Shown in pieces: positions 5,754 through 12,088 of a stretch of 12,088 nucleotides of DNA (position 1 is the stretch's first letter; each line of letters begins with the position of its first letter). The notes beneath the pieces were generated by a model. That model saw nothing but the letters and a program-made list of their open reading frames with translations, was not told the DNA's origin and ran no database searches. Source of the stretch: Actinomycetes bacterium (GTDB lineage: Bacteria; Actinomycetota; Acidimicrobiia; Acidimicrobiales; Microtrichaceae); the NCBI GenBank assembly GCA_023392475.1, contig JAEVZA010000163.1:1-12088 (forward strand), read 5' to 3'. The position numbers and the translations under genes were made by a program.

Positions 5754-6911
5754 ATGACCTCCGTCGCCGTGCTCGGCTCCACGGGGTCCATCGGGACCCA
5801 GACGCTCGACGTCGTCGCCGCAGAGCGTGACCGGTTCGAGGTCGTCGCACTCGGCGCCGGGTCCGACGTGGCCGGCCTGGCCGAGCAGGCGCGCGCCGTG
5901 CGGCCGCGCGTCGTCGCGCTGGCCGACGCGGACCGCGCCGCCGAGCTGAAGGAGCTGCTGCCGCCCGGCGTCGCCCTCGAGGCCGGGGCCGACGCGATGG
6001 CCGCGCTCGCACGCGAGGCCGAGGTGGTCGTGAACGGGGTGGTGGGCTTCGCCGGGCTGCCGGTCACGATGGCCGCGCTCGAGTCGGGCCGCCGGTTGGC
6101 GCTGGCCAACAAGGAGTCCCTGATCGCGGCGGGCCCCGTGGTGCAGCGGGTGCGCAGCACGCCGGGCGCCGAGCTCGTGCCGGTGGACAGCGAGCACTGC
6201 GCGGTGCACCAGTGCCTGCGCTCGGCCGACGGGACGCGCCGCCTGGCCCGCGTCGTGCTGACCGCCTCCGGCGGTCCGTTCCGCGGGCGTGCCGCGACGG
6301 ACCTCGCCGGCGTGACGGTCGAGGACGCGCTCGCTCACCCCACGTGGAGCATGGGTCCGAAGATCACGGTCGACTCGTCCACGCTCATGAACAAGGGGCT
6401 CGAGGTCATCGAGGCCCACGAGCTGTTCGGCGTCGACTACGACCGCATCGAGGTGGTCGTGCACCCGCAGTCGATCGTCCACTCCATGGCGGAGTTCACC
6501 GACGGCGCCACGATCGCGCAGGTGTCGATGCCCGACATGCGCCTCCCGATCGGCTACGCCCTGGCGTACCCCGACCGCATCGGCACCGCGTTCGGTTCGA
6601 TGGACTGGTCGTCGCCCACCTCGCTCACGTTCGAGCCGCCCGACCGGGCCACGTTCCGCTGCCTGGACCTCGCGTACGACGCCGGTCGCCGGGGCGAGAC
6701 CGCGCCGGCGTGGATGTCGGCCGCCAACGAGGTCGCGGTCGACGCGTTCCTCGACGGCCGGATCGGCTGGTCGGCGATCGCCGCCGTGGTCGAGGACGCC
6801 CTCGACCGCTGGAACGGGACGCCCGCCGACTCGCTCGGCGCCGTCCTCGACGCCGATCGCCGCGCCCGGGACGTGGCACGGGACCTGCTGCCCGGGGAGG
6901 GCGACCGATGA
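5754..6911 (+). CDS. dxr: 1-deoxy-D-xylulose 5-phosphate reductoisomerase
   Basis: DXR converts DXP to 2-C-methyl-D-erythritol 4-phosphate with NADPH and a divalent metal, the first committed MEP-pathway step. From ATG 5754 it has 385 residues (E. coli 398). The NADPH-binding GSTGSIG is at residues 8-14 and LANKESLIAAG follows. The metal-binding acidic triad is visible as D145 and E147 in VDSEHCAVHQ and E217 in MNKGLEVIEAHELF, with the substrate-binding lysine K214 alongside. LTASGGPFRG, the flexible-loop HPTWSMGPKITVDSS and VVHPQSIVHSM are intact, so the enzyme should be active. An ATG at 5742 would add four residues (MGRH) but sits on the presumed -10. There is no Shine-Dalgarno. The stop overlaps the rseP start (ATGA), so dxr and rseP form one unit. 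Confidence 0.97.
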   Translation: MTSVAVLGSTGSIGTQTLDVVAAERDRFEVVALGAGSDVAGLAEQARAVRPRVVALADADRAAELKELLPPGVALEAGADAMAALAREAEVVVNGVVGFAGLPVTMAALESGRRLALANKESLIAAGPVVQRVRSTPGAELVPVDSEHCAVHQCLRSADGTRRLARVVLTASGGPFRGRAATDLAGVTVEDALAHPTWSMGPKITVDSSTLMNKGLEVIEAHELFGVDYDRIEVVVHPQSIVHSMAEFTDGATIAQVSMPDMRLPIGYALAYPDRIGTAFGSMDWSSPTSLTFEPPDRATFRCLDLAYDAGRRGETAPAWMSAANEVAVDAFLDGRIGWSAIAAVVEDALDRWNGTPADSLGAVLDADRRARDVARDLLPGEGDR

Positions 6912-8506
6912 CCGTCGACGAGCACCCGCCGTCGGAGCACCCCCCGCAGCTCGAGCAGGGCGGCACCGAGGCCGACCGCGCGCTCGAGCAGGTCGAGCTC
7001 GCCCAGGTGATGGGCTCGCCGCTGCAGAGCGCGATCCGCATCGGCCTGCTGGCCGCCGCCATCGCCGCGCTCGGCCTGTGGCGCGGGCTGCCGATCGTCG
7101 TCGTGGTCGTGGCCCTGCTCGTCATGATCTTCCTGCACGAGCTCGGCCACTACCTGGCCGCCCGGCGGGCGGGCATGAAGGCCACGGAGTTCTTCATCGG
7201 CTTCGGGCCGCGCATCTGGTCGTTCCGCCGTGGCGAGACCGAGTTCGGCGTGAAGGCGATCCCCGCTGGTGCCTACGTGAAGATCCTCGGGATGAACAAC
7301 CTCGAGGAGGTCGATCCGGCCGACGAGCCCCGCACCTACCGCCAGGCGCCGTTCCGCTCCCGCATCAGCGTGGCCGTGGCCGGCTCGGCGATGCACTTCG
7401 CCGTGGCGATCATCCTCCTCGTCGTGCAGCTCGCGTGGATCGGGTGGCCGTCGGACACGAAGTGGGAGATCGGCGCCGTCACGAAGGGCAGCGCGGCCGC
7501 GGCGGCCGGGCTGCGCCAGGGCGACCAGATCCTGAGCTTCGGCGAGCGGGCGGTCGGCGACTACGACGAGTTCCGCAGCGCGATCGGGCACGCCCCCGCC
7601 GGCGAGACCGAGCTCGTCGTCCTGCGTGGCGGGCAGCGCCGGACGATCGACGTCGACCTGTCCCGCCGCACGAAGGTGATCGGCACCATCGGCGAGGACG
7701 TCGACCTCATCACGAGCGGCGAGGGCGTGGTCGTCGGCGCGATCCCCACGTCGGGGCAGTCGGCCGCCGCCGGCCTCCGCACGGGCGACCGGGTGACGGA
7801 CATCAACGGCGTCGAGATCTCCGGCATCGACGACGTGGCCGCCGCGGTGAAGCGGTCGGGCGACGGCACCGTCGCCGTCACGACCGTGCACGACGGCACC
7901 ACGGCCACCCACGAGGTCGACCTCGGCCGGGCGGTGGCCACCACGGCCCCGGCCGCCTTCCTCGGGGTCGGCCAGCAGTCCGTGCTCGAGACGCGCTCGA
8001 TCCCCGGCGCCGTCGGCTCGTCGTTCGCCGAGTTCGGCCGGATGGTCGGCGCGTCGGTCGGTGGCCTCGGCCGGGTCCTCTGGCCGACCAACCTCGTCGA
8101 CTTCCTGTCCTCCACGGTGACCGACTCCCCGAAGGACACGGCCACCACGCCGACCCCGGCCGCCGACGCGCCGGCCACCACCACCGAGCGGCCCGTGTCG
8201 ATCATCGGGATCGTCGCCCTGGGCGACGAGATGACGAGCCAGAGCTGGAGCCAGCTCATCGGCTTCCTCATCACGATCAACATCGTCCTCGGCGTGTTCA
8301 ACATGATCCCGCTGCTGCCCTTCGACGGCGGCCACGTGGCCATCGCCGTCTACGAGAAGGCGCAGGAGATGCGACGGGGCCAGCGGCGCCGCTACGTCGC
8401 CGACGTCACTCGCATGCTGCCCGTGGCGTACGGCGTGATCATGGTGCTGGTGATCATCTCGTTCGCCGCCATGTACGTGGACGTCACGAAGGGCGTCGGC
8501 ACCTAG
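6908..8506 (+). CDS. rseP: RIP metalloprotease of the site-2 protease family, tandem PDZ
   Basis: This is an intramembrane zinc protease of the RseP/Rip1 type, which cuts membrane-spanning anti-sigma factors or remnant peptides in envelope signalling. HELGH is at residues 77-81 in a hydrophobic helix. The third zinc ligand, Asp473, lies in LLPFDGGH. The conserved GFGPRIWSF and GVKAIPAGAYVKILGM segments follow the first helix. Two PDZ-like domains are visible, about 185-255 (AAAAAGLRQGDQILSF) and 272-342 (SAAAGLRTGDRVTDINGV). A Ser/Thr/Pro/Ala-rich linker near 404-427 precedes RPVSIIGIVAL and the second active-site helix. It has 532 residues, longer than E. coli RseP (about 450) or mycobacterial Rip1 (about 404). 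The extra length comes from a ~47-residue hydrophilic N-terminus and the linker. GGGGAGG lies 7 nt before ATG 6908, which overlaps dxr. The frame is open upstream to 6212, but only as a shadow of dxr. Confidence 0.95.
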   Translation: MTVDEHPPSEHPPQLEQGGTEADRALEQVELAQVMGSPLQSAIRIGLLAAAIAALGLWRGLPIVVVVVALLVMIFLHELGHYLAARRAGMKATEFFIGFGPRIWSFRRGETEFGVKAIPAGAYVKILGMNNLEEVDPADEPRTYRQAPFRSRISVAVAGSAMHFAVAIILLVVQLAWIGWPSDTKWEIGAVTKGSAAAAAGLRQGDQILSFGERAVGDYDEFRSAIGHAPAGETELVVLRGGQRRTIDVDLSRRTKVIGTIGEDVDLITSGEGVVVGAIPTSGQSAAAGLRTGDRVTDINGVEISGIDDVAAAVKRSGDGTVAVTTVHDGTTATHEVDLGRAVATTAPAAFLGVGQQSVLETRSIPGAVGSSFAEFGRMVGASVGGLGRVLWPTNLVDFLSSTVTDSPKDTATTPTPAADAPATTTERPVSIIGIVALGDEMTSQSWSQLIGFLITINIVLGVFNMIPLLPFDGGHVAIAVYEKAQEMRRGQRRRYVADVTRMLPVAYGVIMVLVIISFAAMYVDVTKGVGT

Positions 8507-8530
8507 GGCTCCGGGCCGCGCCCCGGGTCC
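8507..8530 (+). terminator. GC-rich hairpin after rseP
   Basis: Just after the rseP TAG, CCGGG (8511-8515) pairs with CCCGG (8522-8526). A T·G and two more G-C pairs extend it outward (8507-8508 with 8529-8530), with one mismatch. There is no T-run. It may reduce read-through from dxr-rseP into ispG, which has its own -10-like element 20 bp further on. Confidence 0.3.
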
Positions 8531-8550
8531 GGCCCCGGCGGTCCGCGGCG

Positions 8551-8556
8551 TAGCCT
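8551..8556 (+). promoter_or_regulatory. Putative -10 element of leaderless ispG
   Basis: TAGCCT is followed by exactly six bases (cgtccc) and then the ATG, so transcription is expected to start on the A of the start codon. No Shine-Dalgarno is present upstream. A -35 box is not recognisable. This is one of the clearer cases of the pattern in this window. Confidence 0.5.
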
Positions 8557-8562
8557 CGTCCC

Positions 8563-9792
8563 ATGGACGCCGGAGCCGTCACCTTCCCCCGCCGGGAGAC
8601 CCGCCAGATCCACGTCGGCGACGTCGCGGTCGGCGGCGGTGCACCCGTCACGATCCAGTCGATGACGACGACGCGCACCGCCGACGTCGACGGCACCCTG
8701 CAGCAGATCTACGCGTTGGACATGGCCGGCTGCGACATCGTGCGCTGCACGTGCAACGAGATGGAGGCGGCCGAGGGGCTGGCCCGGATCGTCCCGCGGA
8801 GCCCGCTGCCGATCGTCGCCGACATCCACCACCAGTACCGGATGGCGCTCGCCGCCCTCGAGGCCGGGGTCCAGGGGCTGCGCCTCAACCCGGGCAACAT
8901 CCGCAAGCCGGAGCACATCAAGGCGGTGGCGTCCGAGGCACGCGACCGCGGCGTGCCGATCCGCATCGGCGTGAACGGCGGCTCGCTGGACCCGGCGCTC
9001 TACGAGCGGCACGGCGGGCGCGTCACCCCCGAGGCGATGGTCGAGTCCGCGATGACCGAGATCGCGTACTTCGACGAGGTCGGGTTCGACCTCATCAAGA
9101 TCTCCGTGAAGGCGTCGAACGTGCCGCTGATGGTCGAGGCCTACCGCCAGCTGTCGGAGGCGACGGACCACCCGCTCCACCTCGGCGTCACCGAGGCCGG
9201 TCCCCTGCCGGAGGGCCTGATCAAGGCGACGGCCGGGATCGGCGCGCTGCTCGCCGAGGGCATCGGCGACACGATCCGCTACTCGCTGACCGCGGACCCG
9301 GTCGAGGAGGCGCGGGCCGGCCGCACGCTCCTCGAGGCCTTCGGGCTGCGGGAGCGCGAGAACGTGGACCTCATCGCCTGCCCGTCCTGCGGGCGGGCGG
9401 AGATCGACGTGATCAAGGTGGCCGAGGAGGCGCGCGACGCGCTGTCCGGCAAGCAGCTGCCGCTGCAGGTCGCGGTGATGGGCTGCGTCGTGAACGGCCC
9501 GGGCGAGGCGCGGGACGCGGACCTCGGGATCGCCGCCGGCCGCCACCGCGGCCACCTGTTCGTCAAGGGAATGAACGTCGCCGTGGTGCCCGAGGACGAG
9601 ATGGTGCCGACGCTGGTCGAGTGGGCGGAGTACATCGCCGAGCACGGCGCCGACGCGGCGCTGGCCCGCGTGGACGTCGAGAAGGCGCGCCGGGAGGCGG
9701 AGAAGGACCGCGCCGCGCTGCTCGCCGAGCAGGGCGACGACGCGAACGCGTCGGAGCAGCGCGTGGACCTGATCCACAAGAAGTTCGACTGA
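8563..9792 (+). CDS. ispG: 4-hydroxy-3-methylbut-2-en-1-yl diphosphate synthase (IspG/GcpE)
   Basis: IspG converts methylerythritol cyclodiphosphate to HMBPP, the penultimate MEP-pathway step, using a [4Fe-4S] cluster and reduced ferredoxin or flavodoxin. Landmarks: VTIQSMTTTRTADVDGT near the N-terminus, GLRLNPGNI in the TIM barrel, and RIGVNGGSLD. All three cluster cysteines are present: Cys273 and Cys276 in ACPSCGRAEID and Cys308 in VMGCVVNGPGEARD. It has 409 residues (E. coli 372). The excess is a charged, probably helical C-terminal tail after the cluster domain, rich in Glu, Arg, Ala and Asp and ending IHKKFD. ATG 8563 sits six bases after a -10-like TAGCCT and has no Shine-Dalgarno. It lies 56 bp downstream of rseP and converges with the hydrolase gene, whose stop is 30 bp away. 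Confidence 0.97.
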   Translation: MDAGAVTFPRRETRQIHVGDVAVGGGAPVTIQSMTTTRTADVDGTLQQIYALDMAGCDIVRCTCNEMEAAEGLARIVPRSPLPIVADIHHQYRMALAALEAGVQGLRLNPGNIRKPEHIKAVASEARDRGVPIRIGVNGGSLDPALYERHGGRVTPEAMVESAMTEIAYFDEVGFDLIKISVKASNVPLMVEAYRQLSEATDHPLHLGVTEAGPLPEGLIKATAGIGALLAEGIGDTIRYSLTADPVEEARAGRTLLEAFGLRERENVDLIACPSCGRAEIDVIKVAEEARDALSGKQLPLQVAVMGCVVNGPGEARDADLGIAAGRHRGHLFVKGMNVAVVPEDEMVPTLVEWAEYIAEHGADAALARVDVEKARREAEKDRAALLAEQGDDANASEQRVDLIHKKFD

Positions 9793-9800
9793 CGCGACGC

Positions 9801-9820
9801 CCGCCGGGGCGCCGGTGCGG
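9801..9820. terminator. Possible bidirectional terminator hairpin between ispG and the hydrolase
   Basis: The 30-bp gap between the two convergent stops holds CCG (9801-9803) pairing with CGG (9818-9820) and CCGG (9804-9807) pairing with CCGG (9812-9815). The loop is GGCG and two bases (tg) bulge. Position between convergent genes favours a shared terminator. The lack of T-runs on either strand weakens it. Confidence 0.35.
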
Positions 9821-9822
9821 CG

Positions 9823-10842
9823 TCAGCCGGGGGGCGCGGCGTCGGCGAGCGCGGCGAGCTCGTCGATCAGATGCCCCAGGGCCTCCGGGTCCTCCTGCAT
9901 GACCTGGTGCCCGACCCCCGACAGCACGCGCAGCTGCGCGCCGGGCACCGCATCGACGACGCCGCGGGCGTGCGCCGGCGGGGTCAGCAGGTCCGCGTCG
10001 CCGACCACGACGAGCGTGGGCAGGGTGACGTGGCGGAGGTCCTCGCGGACGTCGTGGGCGGCGATGGCGCGTGCGGCCTCGACCGTGGTGGCGGGTTCGA
10101 CCTCGGCGAGCATCCGCCGGACGTCGTCCACCGCGGTGCCGCTGGCCCGGCGCCCGAACGCGCCGCGCACGAACACCGCCGACGCCGCGTTGTCGGACCA
10201 GCGCAGCCGGAGCCGGGGTGAGCGGCTGCCGACGTCGGCGAACCGCCCGACGAGCTCGACCACCCCGGCCGCGCCGCCGGCCACGAGCGGCAGCGCGATG
10301 GGCGCCACGCTGGTGGCGAGGAACATCAGGCCCGCGCAGCGCTCGTGCACGAGGTCGGGGTGGCGGTCGCAGAACCGGCCGAGCGCCATGCCACCCATGC
10401 TGTGCCCGACGACGAGCGCGTCCCGGAGGTCGAGCTCCTCGAGGAGCGTGGCGAGGTCGTCGGCGACGGCCTCGAGGGTCACGCCGTCGTCGCCCGCCCT
10501 CGAGCGGCCGTGGCCCCGCATGTCCCAGGCGAGCACCCGGTACCGGTCGGACAGGGTATGCAGCTGCGCGCCCCACACCCACCACTGGAGGGTGACGCCG
10601 TGGAGCAGCACGACGGGTCGGCCGGCGCCGCGCTCCACCACGTGCAGCGAGCCACCGTCCCGGGTGGCGAGCTGGTGGTGCACGACGTCGCCGGGAGCCC
10701 GGAGGATGGGGTCGAGCTCGGGGTCGGTGGCACGCCGGATGCGGTTGCCGGCGAGTCCGACGGCGGCGGCGCCGGTCGCGAGCGCGATGCCCGCCCCGAG
10801 GGCGACGGCGCCGGCGGTGCGGACGGGGGAGCGTCGTGCCAC
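9823..10842 (-). CDS. Alpha/beta-fold hydrolase with N-terminal membrane anchor
   Basis: The 339-residue product has a complete serine-hydrolase layout. The oxyanion segment is VVLLHG (77-82), followed by LAWDMRGHGRS. The nucleophile elbow is GHSMGG with Ser148. The acid is most likely Asp284 in VVGDADLLTPP, and the base His312 in GVGHQV. A hydrophobic stretch at residues about 9-32, with arginines before and after, looks like a signal anchor, so the domain may sit at the membrane surface. Substrate cannot be told: esterases, lipases, epoxide hydrolases and haloperoxidase-like enzymes share this pattern. The frame stays open upstream to 11037, but that lies within proS. The GTG at 10842 is chosen because it begins just before the anchor and follows TACCCT by six bases. 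The gene is transcribed against its neighbours and is not part of the usual ispG-proS order, so it is probably a local insertion. Confidence 0.88.
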   Translation of the reverse strand: MARRSPVRTAGAVALGAGIALATGAAAVGLAGNRIRRATDPELDPILRAPGDVVHHQLATRDGGSLHVVERGAGRPVVLLHGVTLQWWVWGAQLHTLSDRYRVLAWDMRGHGRSRAGDDGVTLEAVADDLATLLEELDLRDALVVGHSMGGMALGRFCDRHPDLVHERCAGLMFLATSVAPIALPLVAGGAAGVVELVGRFADVGSRSPRLRLRWSDNAASAVFVRGAFGRRASGTAVDDVRRMLAEVEPATTVEAARAIAAHDVREDLRHVTLPTLVVVGDADLLTPPAHARGVVDAVPGAQLRVLSGVGHQVMQEDPEALGHLIDELAALADAAPPG

Positions 10843-10848
10843 CGCGGC

Positions 10849-10854
10849 AGGGTA
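10849..10854 (-). promoter_or_regulatory. Putative -10 element of the leaderless hydrolase gene
   Basis: On the minus strand TACCCT is followed by six bases (gccgcg) and then the GTG at 10842. The geometry is the same as at ispG. No Shine-Dalgarno is present and no -35 box is clear. It lies in the 67-bp divergent gap shared with proS. Confidence 0.5.
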
Positions 10855-10895
10855 ACCCGACCGGAACCGGTCCCGGGGCACCGCGACCGCGCCGG

Positions 10896-10901
10896 TAGGC
10901 T
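10896..10901 (+). promoter_or_regulatory. Putative -10 element of proS
   Basis: TAGGCT lies eight bases before the proS ATG at 10910, with only ccgccgcc between and no Shine-Dalgarno. Its distance to the hydrolase -10 on the opposite strand is about 42 bp, so the two promoters could compete for RNA polymerase. Confidence 0.45.
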
Positions 10902-10909
10902 CCGCCGCC

Positions 10910-12088
10910 ATGACCCCACCCGGCCGGTCCGGCAAGGCCCCCGTCCTCACCCCGCGCGAGGAGGACTTCCCGCGCTGGTACCAGGACGTCATCAACAAGG
11001 CCGAGCTGGCCGACAACGGCCCGGTGCGCGGCACCATGGTCGTCCGCCCGTACGCCTACGCGATCTGGGAGCGGATGGTCGAGGAGGTCGACGCGCGGAT
11101 CAAGGCCGCCGGCGCCGAGAACGCCTACTTCCCGCTGTTCATCCCCGAGTCGTACCTGCAGCGCGAGGCCGAGCACGTCGAGGGGTTCAGCCCGGAGCTG
11201 GCGGTCGTCACCGTCGCGGGCGGCAAGGACCTCGAGGAGCCCGTCGTCGTGCGGCCCACCTCGGAGACGGTCATCGGCGAGTTCATGGCGAAGTGGGTGC
11301 AGTCCTACCGGGACCTGCCCCTCCTCCTGAACCAGTGGGCGAACGTGGTGCGCTGGGAGCTGCGCCCCAGGGTGTTCCTGCGCACGAGCGAGTTCCTCTG
11401 GCAGGAGGGCCACACCGCGCACGCCACCGCCGAGGACGCGCGCGCCTACGCCCGCCGGATCCTCACCGACGTCTACCGGGACTTCATGGTCGAGGTGCTG
11501 GCGATCCCCGTGGTCGCGGGCACGAAGATCGCGGAGGAGCGCTTCGCCGGGGCGGTCAACACGCTCACGTGCGAGGCGATGATGGGCGACGGCAAGGCCC
11601 TGCAGATGGGTACGAGCCACGAGCTCGGCCAGAACTTCGCCCGCGCCTTCGACATGCGGTACCTCGACGAGGCGGGGGAGCAGCAGCTGTGCTGGACGAC
11701 CTCGTGGGGCGTGTCGACCCGCATGATGGGCGGGCTGATCATGGCCCACGGCGACGACGCCGGCCTCCGCGTGCCGCCGCGCCTGGCGGCCACCCAGGTC
11801 GTCGTCCTCGTCGTCCGGGACGACGACGGATCCGTCGCCGAGGCCGCACGCGGCATCGTCGACGGGCTGGCGGCGCAGGGCGTGCGCGCCCGGCTGGACG
11901 ACCGGGTCGGCACCGCGTTCGGTCGCCGGGCCACCGACTGGGAGCTGAAGGGCGTGCCCCTGCGCGTCGAGGTGGGCCCGCGGGACCTGGCCGAGGGCCA
12001 GGTCGTGGTCGTCCGGCGGGACGACGGGTCGAAGGCGCCGACGCCGGTGGGCGACGTGGTCGGCCGCGTGCCCGGCCTGCTCGAGGAC
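10910..12088 (+). CDS. proS: Prolyl-tRNA synthetase, archaeal/eukaryotic-type (type 3), 3' truncated by window
   Basis: ProRS charges tRNA-Pro with proline in the cytoplasm. The first 393 codons are present and the frame is open to the window end; full-length enzymes of this type have roughly 470-500 residues. The N-terminus runs EDFPRWYQDVINKAELAD and VRGTMVVRPYAYAIWERM (motif 1 region). RPTSE is at 115-119, and motif 2 is RWELRPRVFLRTSEF with FLWQEGHTAHAT from about residue 148. Next comes ALQMGTSHELGQNFARAFD, and motif 3 is STRMMGGLIMAHGDDAGL with VPPRLA. The anticodon-binding domain begins near residue 296 (QVVVLVV). There is no editing insertion between motifs 2 and 3, and the sequence style is that of the archaeal-like class rather than the E. 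coli-like class. The C-terminal zinc-binding-like region expected in this class is beyond the window. ATG 10910 follows a -10-like TAGGCT and has no Shine-Dalgarno. Confidence 0.95.
   Translation, partial: MTPPGRSGKAPVLTPREEDFPRWYQDVINKAELADNGPVRGTMVVRPYAYAIWERMVEEVDARIKAAGAENAYFPLFIPESYLQREAEHVEGFSPELAVVTVAGGKDLEEPVVVRPTSETVIGEFMAKWVQSYRDLPLLLNQWANVVRWELRPRVFLRTSEFLWQEGHTAHATAEDARAYARRILTDVYRDFMVEVLAIPVVAGTKIAEERFAGAVNTLTCEAMMGDGKALQMGTSHELGQNFARAFDMRYLDEAGEQQLCWTTSWGVSTRMMGGLIMAHGDDAGLRVPPRLAATQVVVLVVRDDDGSVAEAARGIVDGLAAQGVRARLDDRVGTAFGRRATDWELKGVPLRVEVGPRDLAEGQVVVVRRDDGSKAPTPVGDVVGRVPGLLED

Noticed and set aside
3619..6012. Minus-strand open frame of about 800 codons opposite cdsA
   Set aside because: It is the antisense image of the low-complexity CdsA extension; its composition is Arg/Gly/Ala/Val/His-biased with no motif.
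6212..6907. Upstream extension of the rseP frame
   Set aside because: It is an off-frame reading of dxr. ATG 6908 has a well-placed GGGGAGG and the ATGA overlap expected of coupled genes.
10843..11037. Longer N-terminus for the hydrolase starting within proS
   Set aside because: It would overlap the proS coding start and cross both presumed promoters. The signal anchor begins just after GTG 10842.
9563..11749. Minus-strand open frame of about 730 codons across ispG, the hydrolase and proS
   Set aside because: It runs in a different frame from the hydrolase and is an Arg/Pro/Gly-rich shadow of it and of proS.
1..12088. tRNA or rRNA genes, CRISPR arrays, insertion sequences, attachment sites, phage or toxin-antitoxin genes
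   Set aside because: Gaps between genes are short (at most about 125 bases) and none shows cloverleaf, spaced direct repeats, transposase or integrase features. The remaining sequence is accounted for by housekeeping genes.

Overview
This is a very GC-rich bacterial segment with strongly G/C-biased third codon positions. It carries the classic actinobacterial order M23-like gene – rpsB – tsf – pyrH – frr – cdsA – dxr – rseP – ispG – proS on the + strand, with one alpha/beta-hydrolase gene on the - strand inserted between ispG and proS. Gene order, base composition, promoter elements that suggest leaderless transcripts, and an archaeal-type prolyl-tRNA synthetase point to Actinomycetota. A deep-branching, Acidimicrobiia-like lineage is my best guess, but this is inference and no marker here proves it.

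Layout: 2-466 is the 3' end of an M23/LytM-like gene whose visible domain appears to lack the usual catalytic histidines. Its tail runs through the rpsB promoter and leader. 488-3038 is a tight translation and nucleotide block: S2, EF-Ts with a one-base overlap, and UMP kinase 8 nt later. 3120-5673 holds ribosome recycling factor and a CDP-diglyceride synthase with a roughly 360-residue acidic, disordered N-terminal extension. 5754-8506 is DXR and the site-2 protease RseP, overlapping as ATGA. 8563-9792 is IspG. 9823-10842 (-) is a membrane-anchored alpha/beta hydrolase. 10910-12088 is ProRS, cut by the window end at codon 393. No stretch longer than about 125 bases lacks a gene, and I see no tRNA, rRNA, CRISPR array, IS element or phage gene.

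How it works together: rpsB, tsf, frr and proS serve translation. pyrH supplies UDP, and from it the CTP that CdsA uses. cdsA makes CDP-diacylglycerol for phospholipids. dxr and ispG are two steps of the MEP isoprenoid pathway. rseP is the intramembrane protease of envelope signalling. The block therefore couples protein synthesis with membrane and isoprenoid precursor supply.

Apparent transcription layout (inference): genes following a gap (frr, dxr, ispG, the hydrolase, proS) lack a Shine-Dalgarno sequence and have a -10-like hexamer 6-10 nt before the start. Internal genes (tsf, cdsA, rseP) have strong Shine-Dalgarno sites. GC-rich inverted repeats sit in the gaps before the frr, dxr and ispG starts.

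There is no obvious new multi-gene system here; this is a core housekeeping cluster. The most interesting non-routine signals are a foldable rpsB leader (369-487) with mutually exclusive structures at the ribosome-binding site, the giant acidic CdsA extension with GFLD[D/E]P repeats, and the leaderless-promoter pattern.
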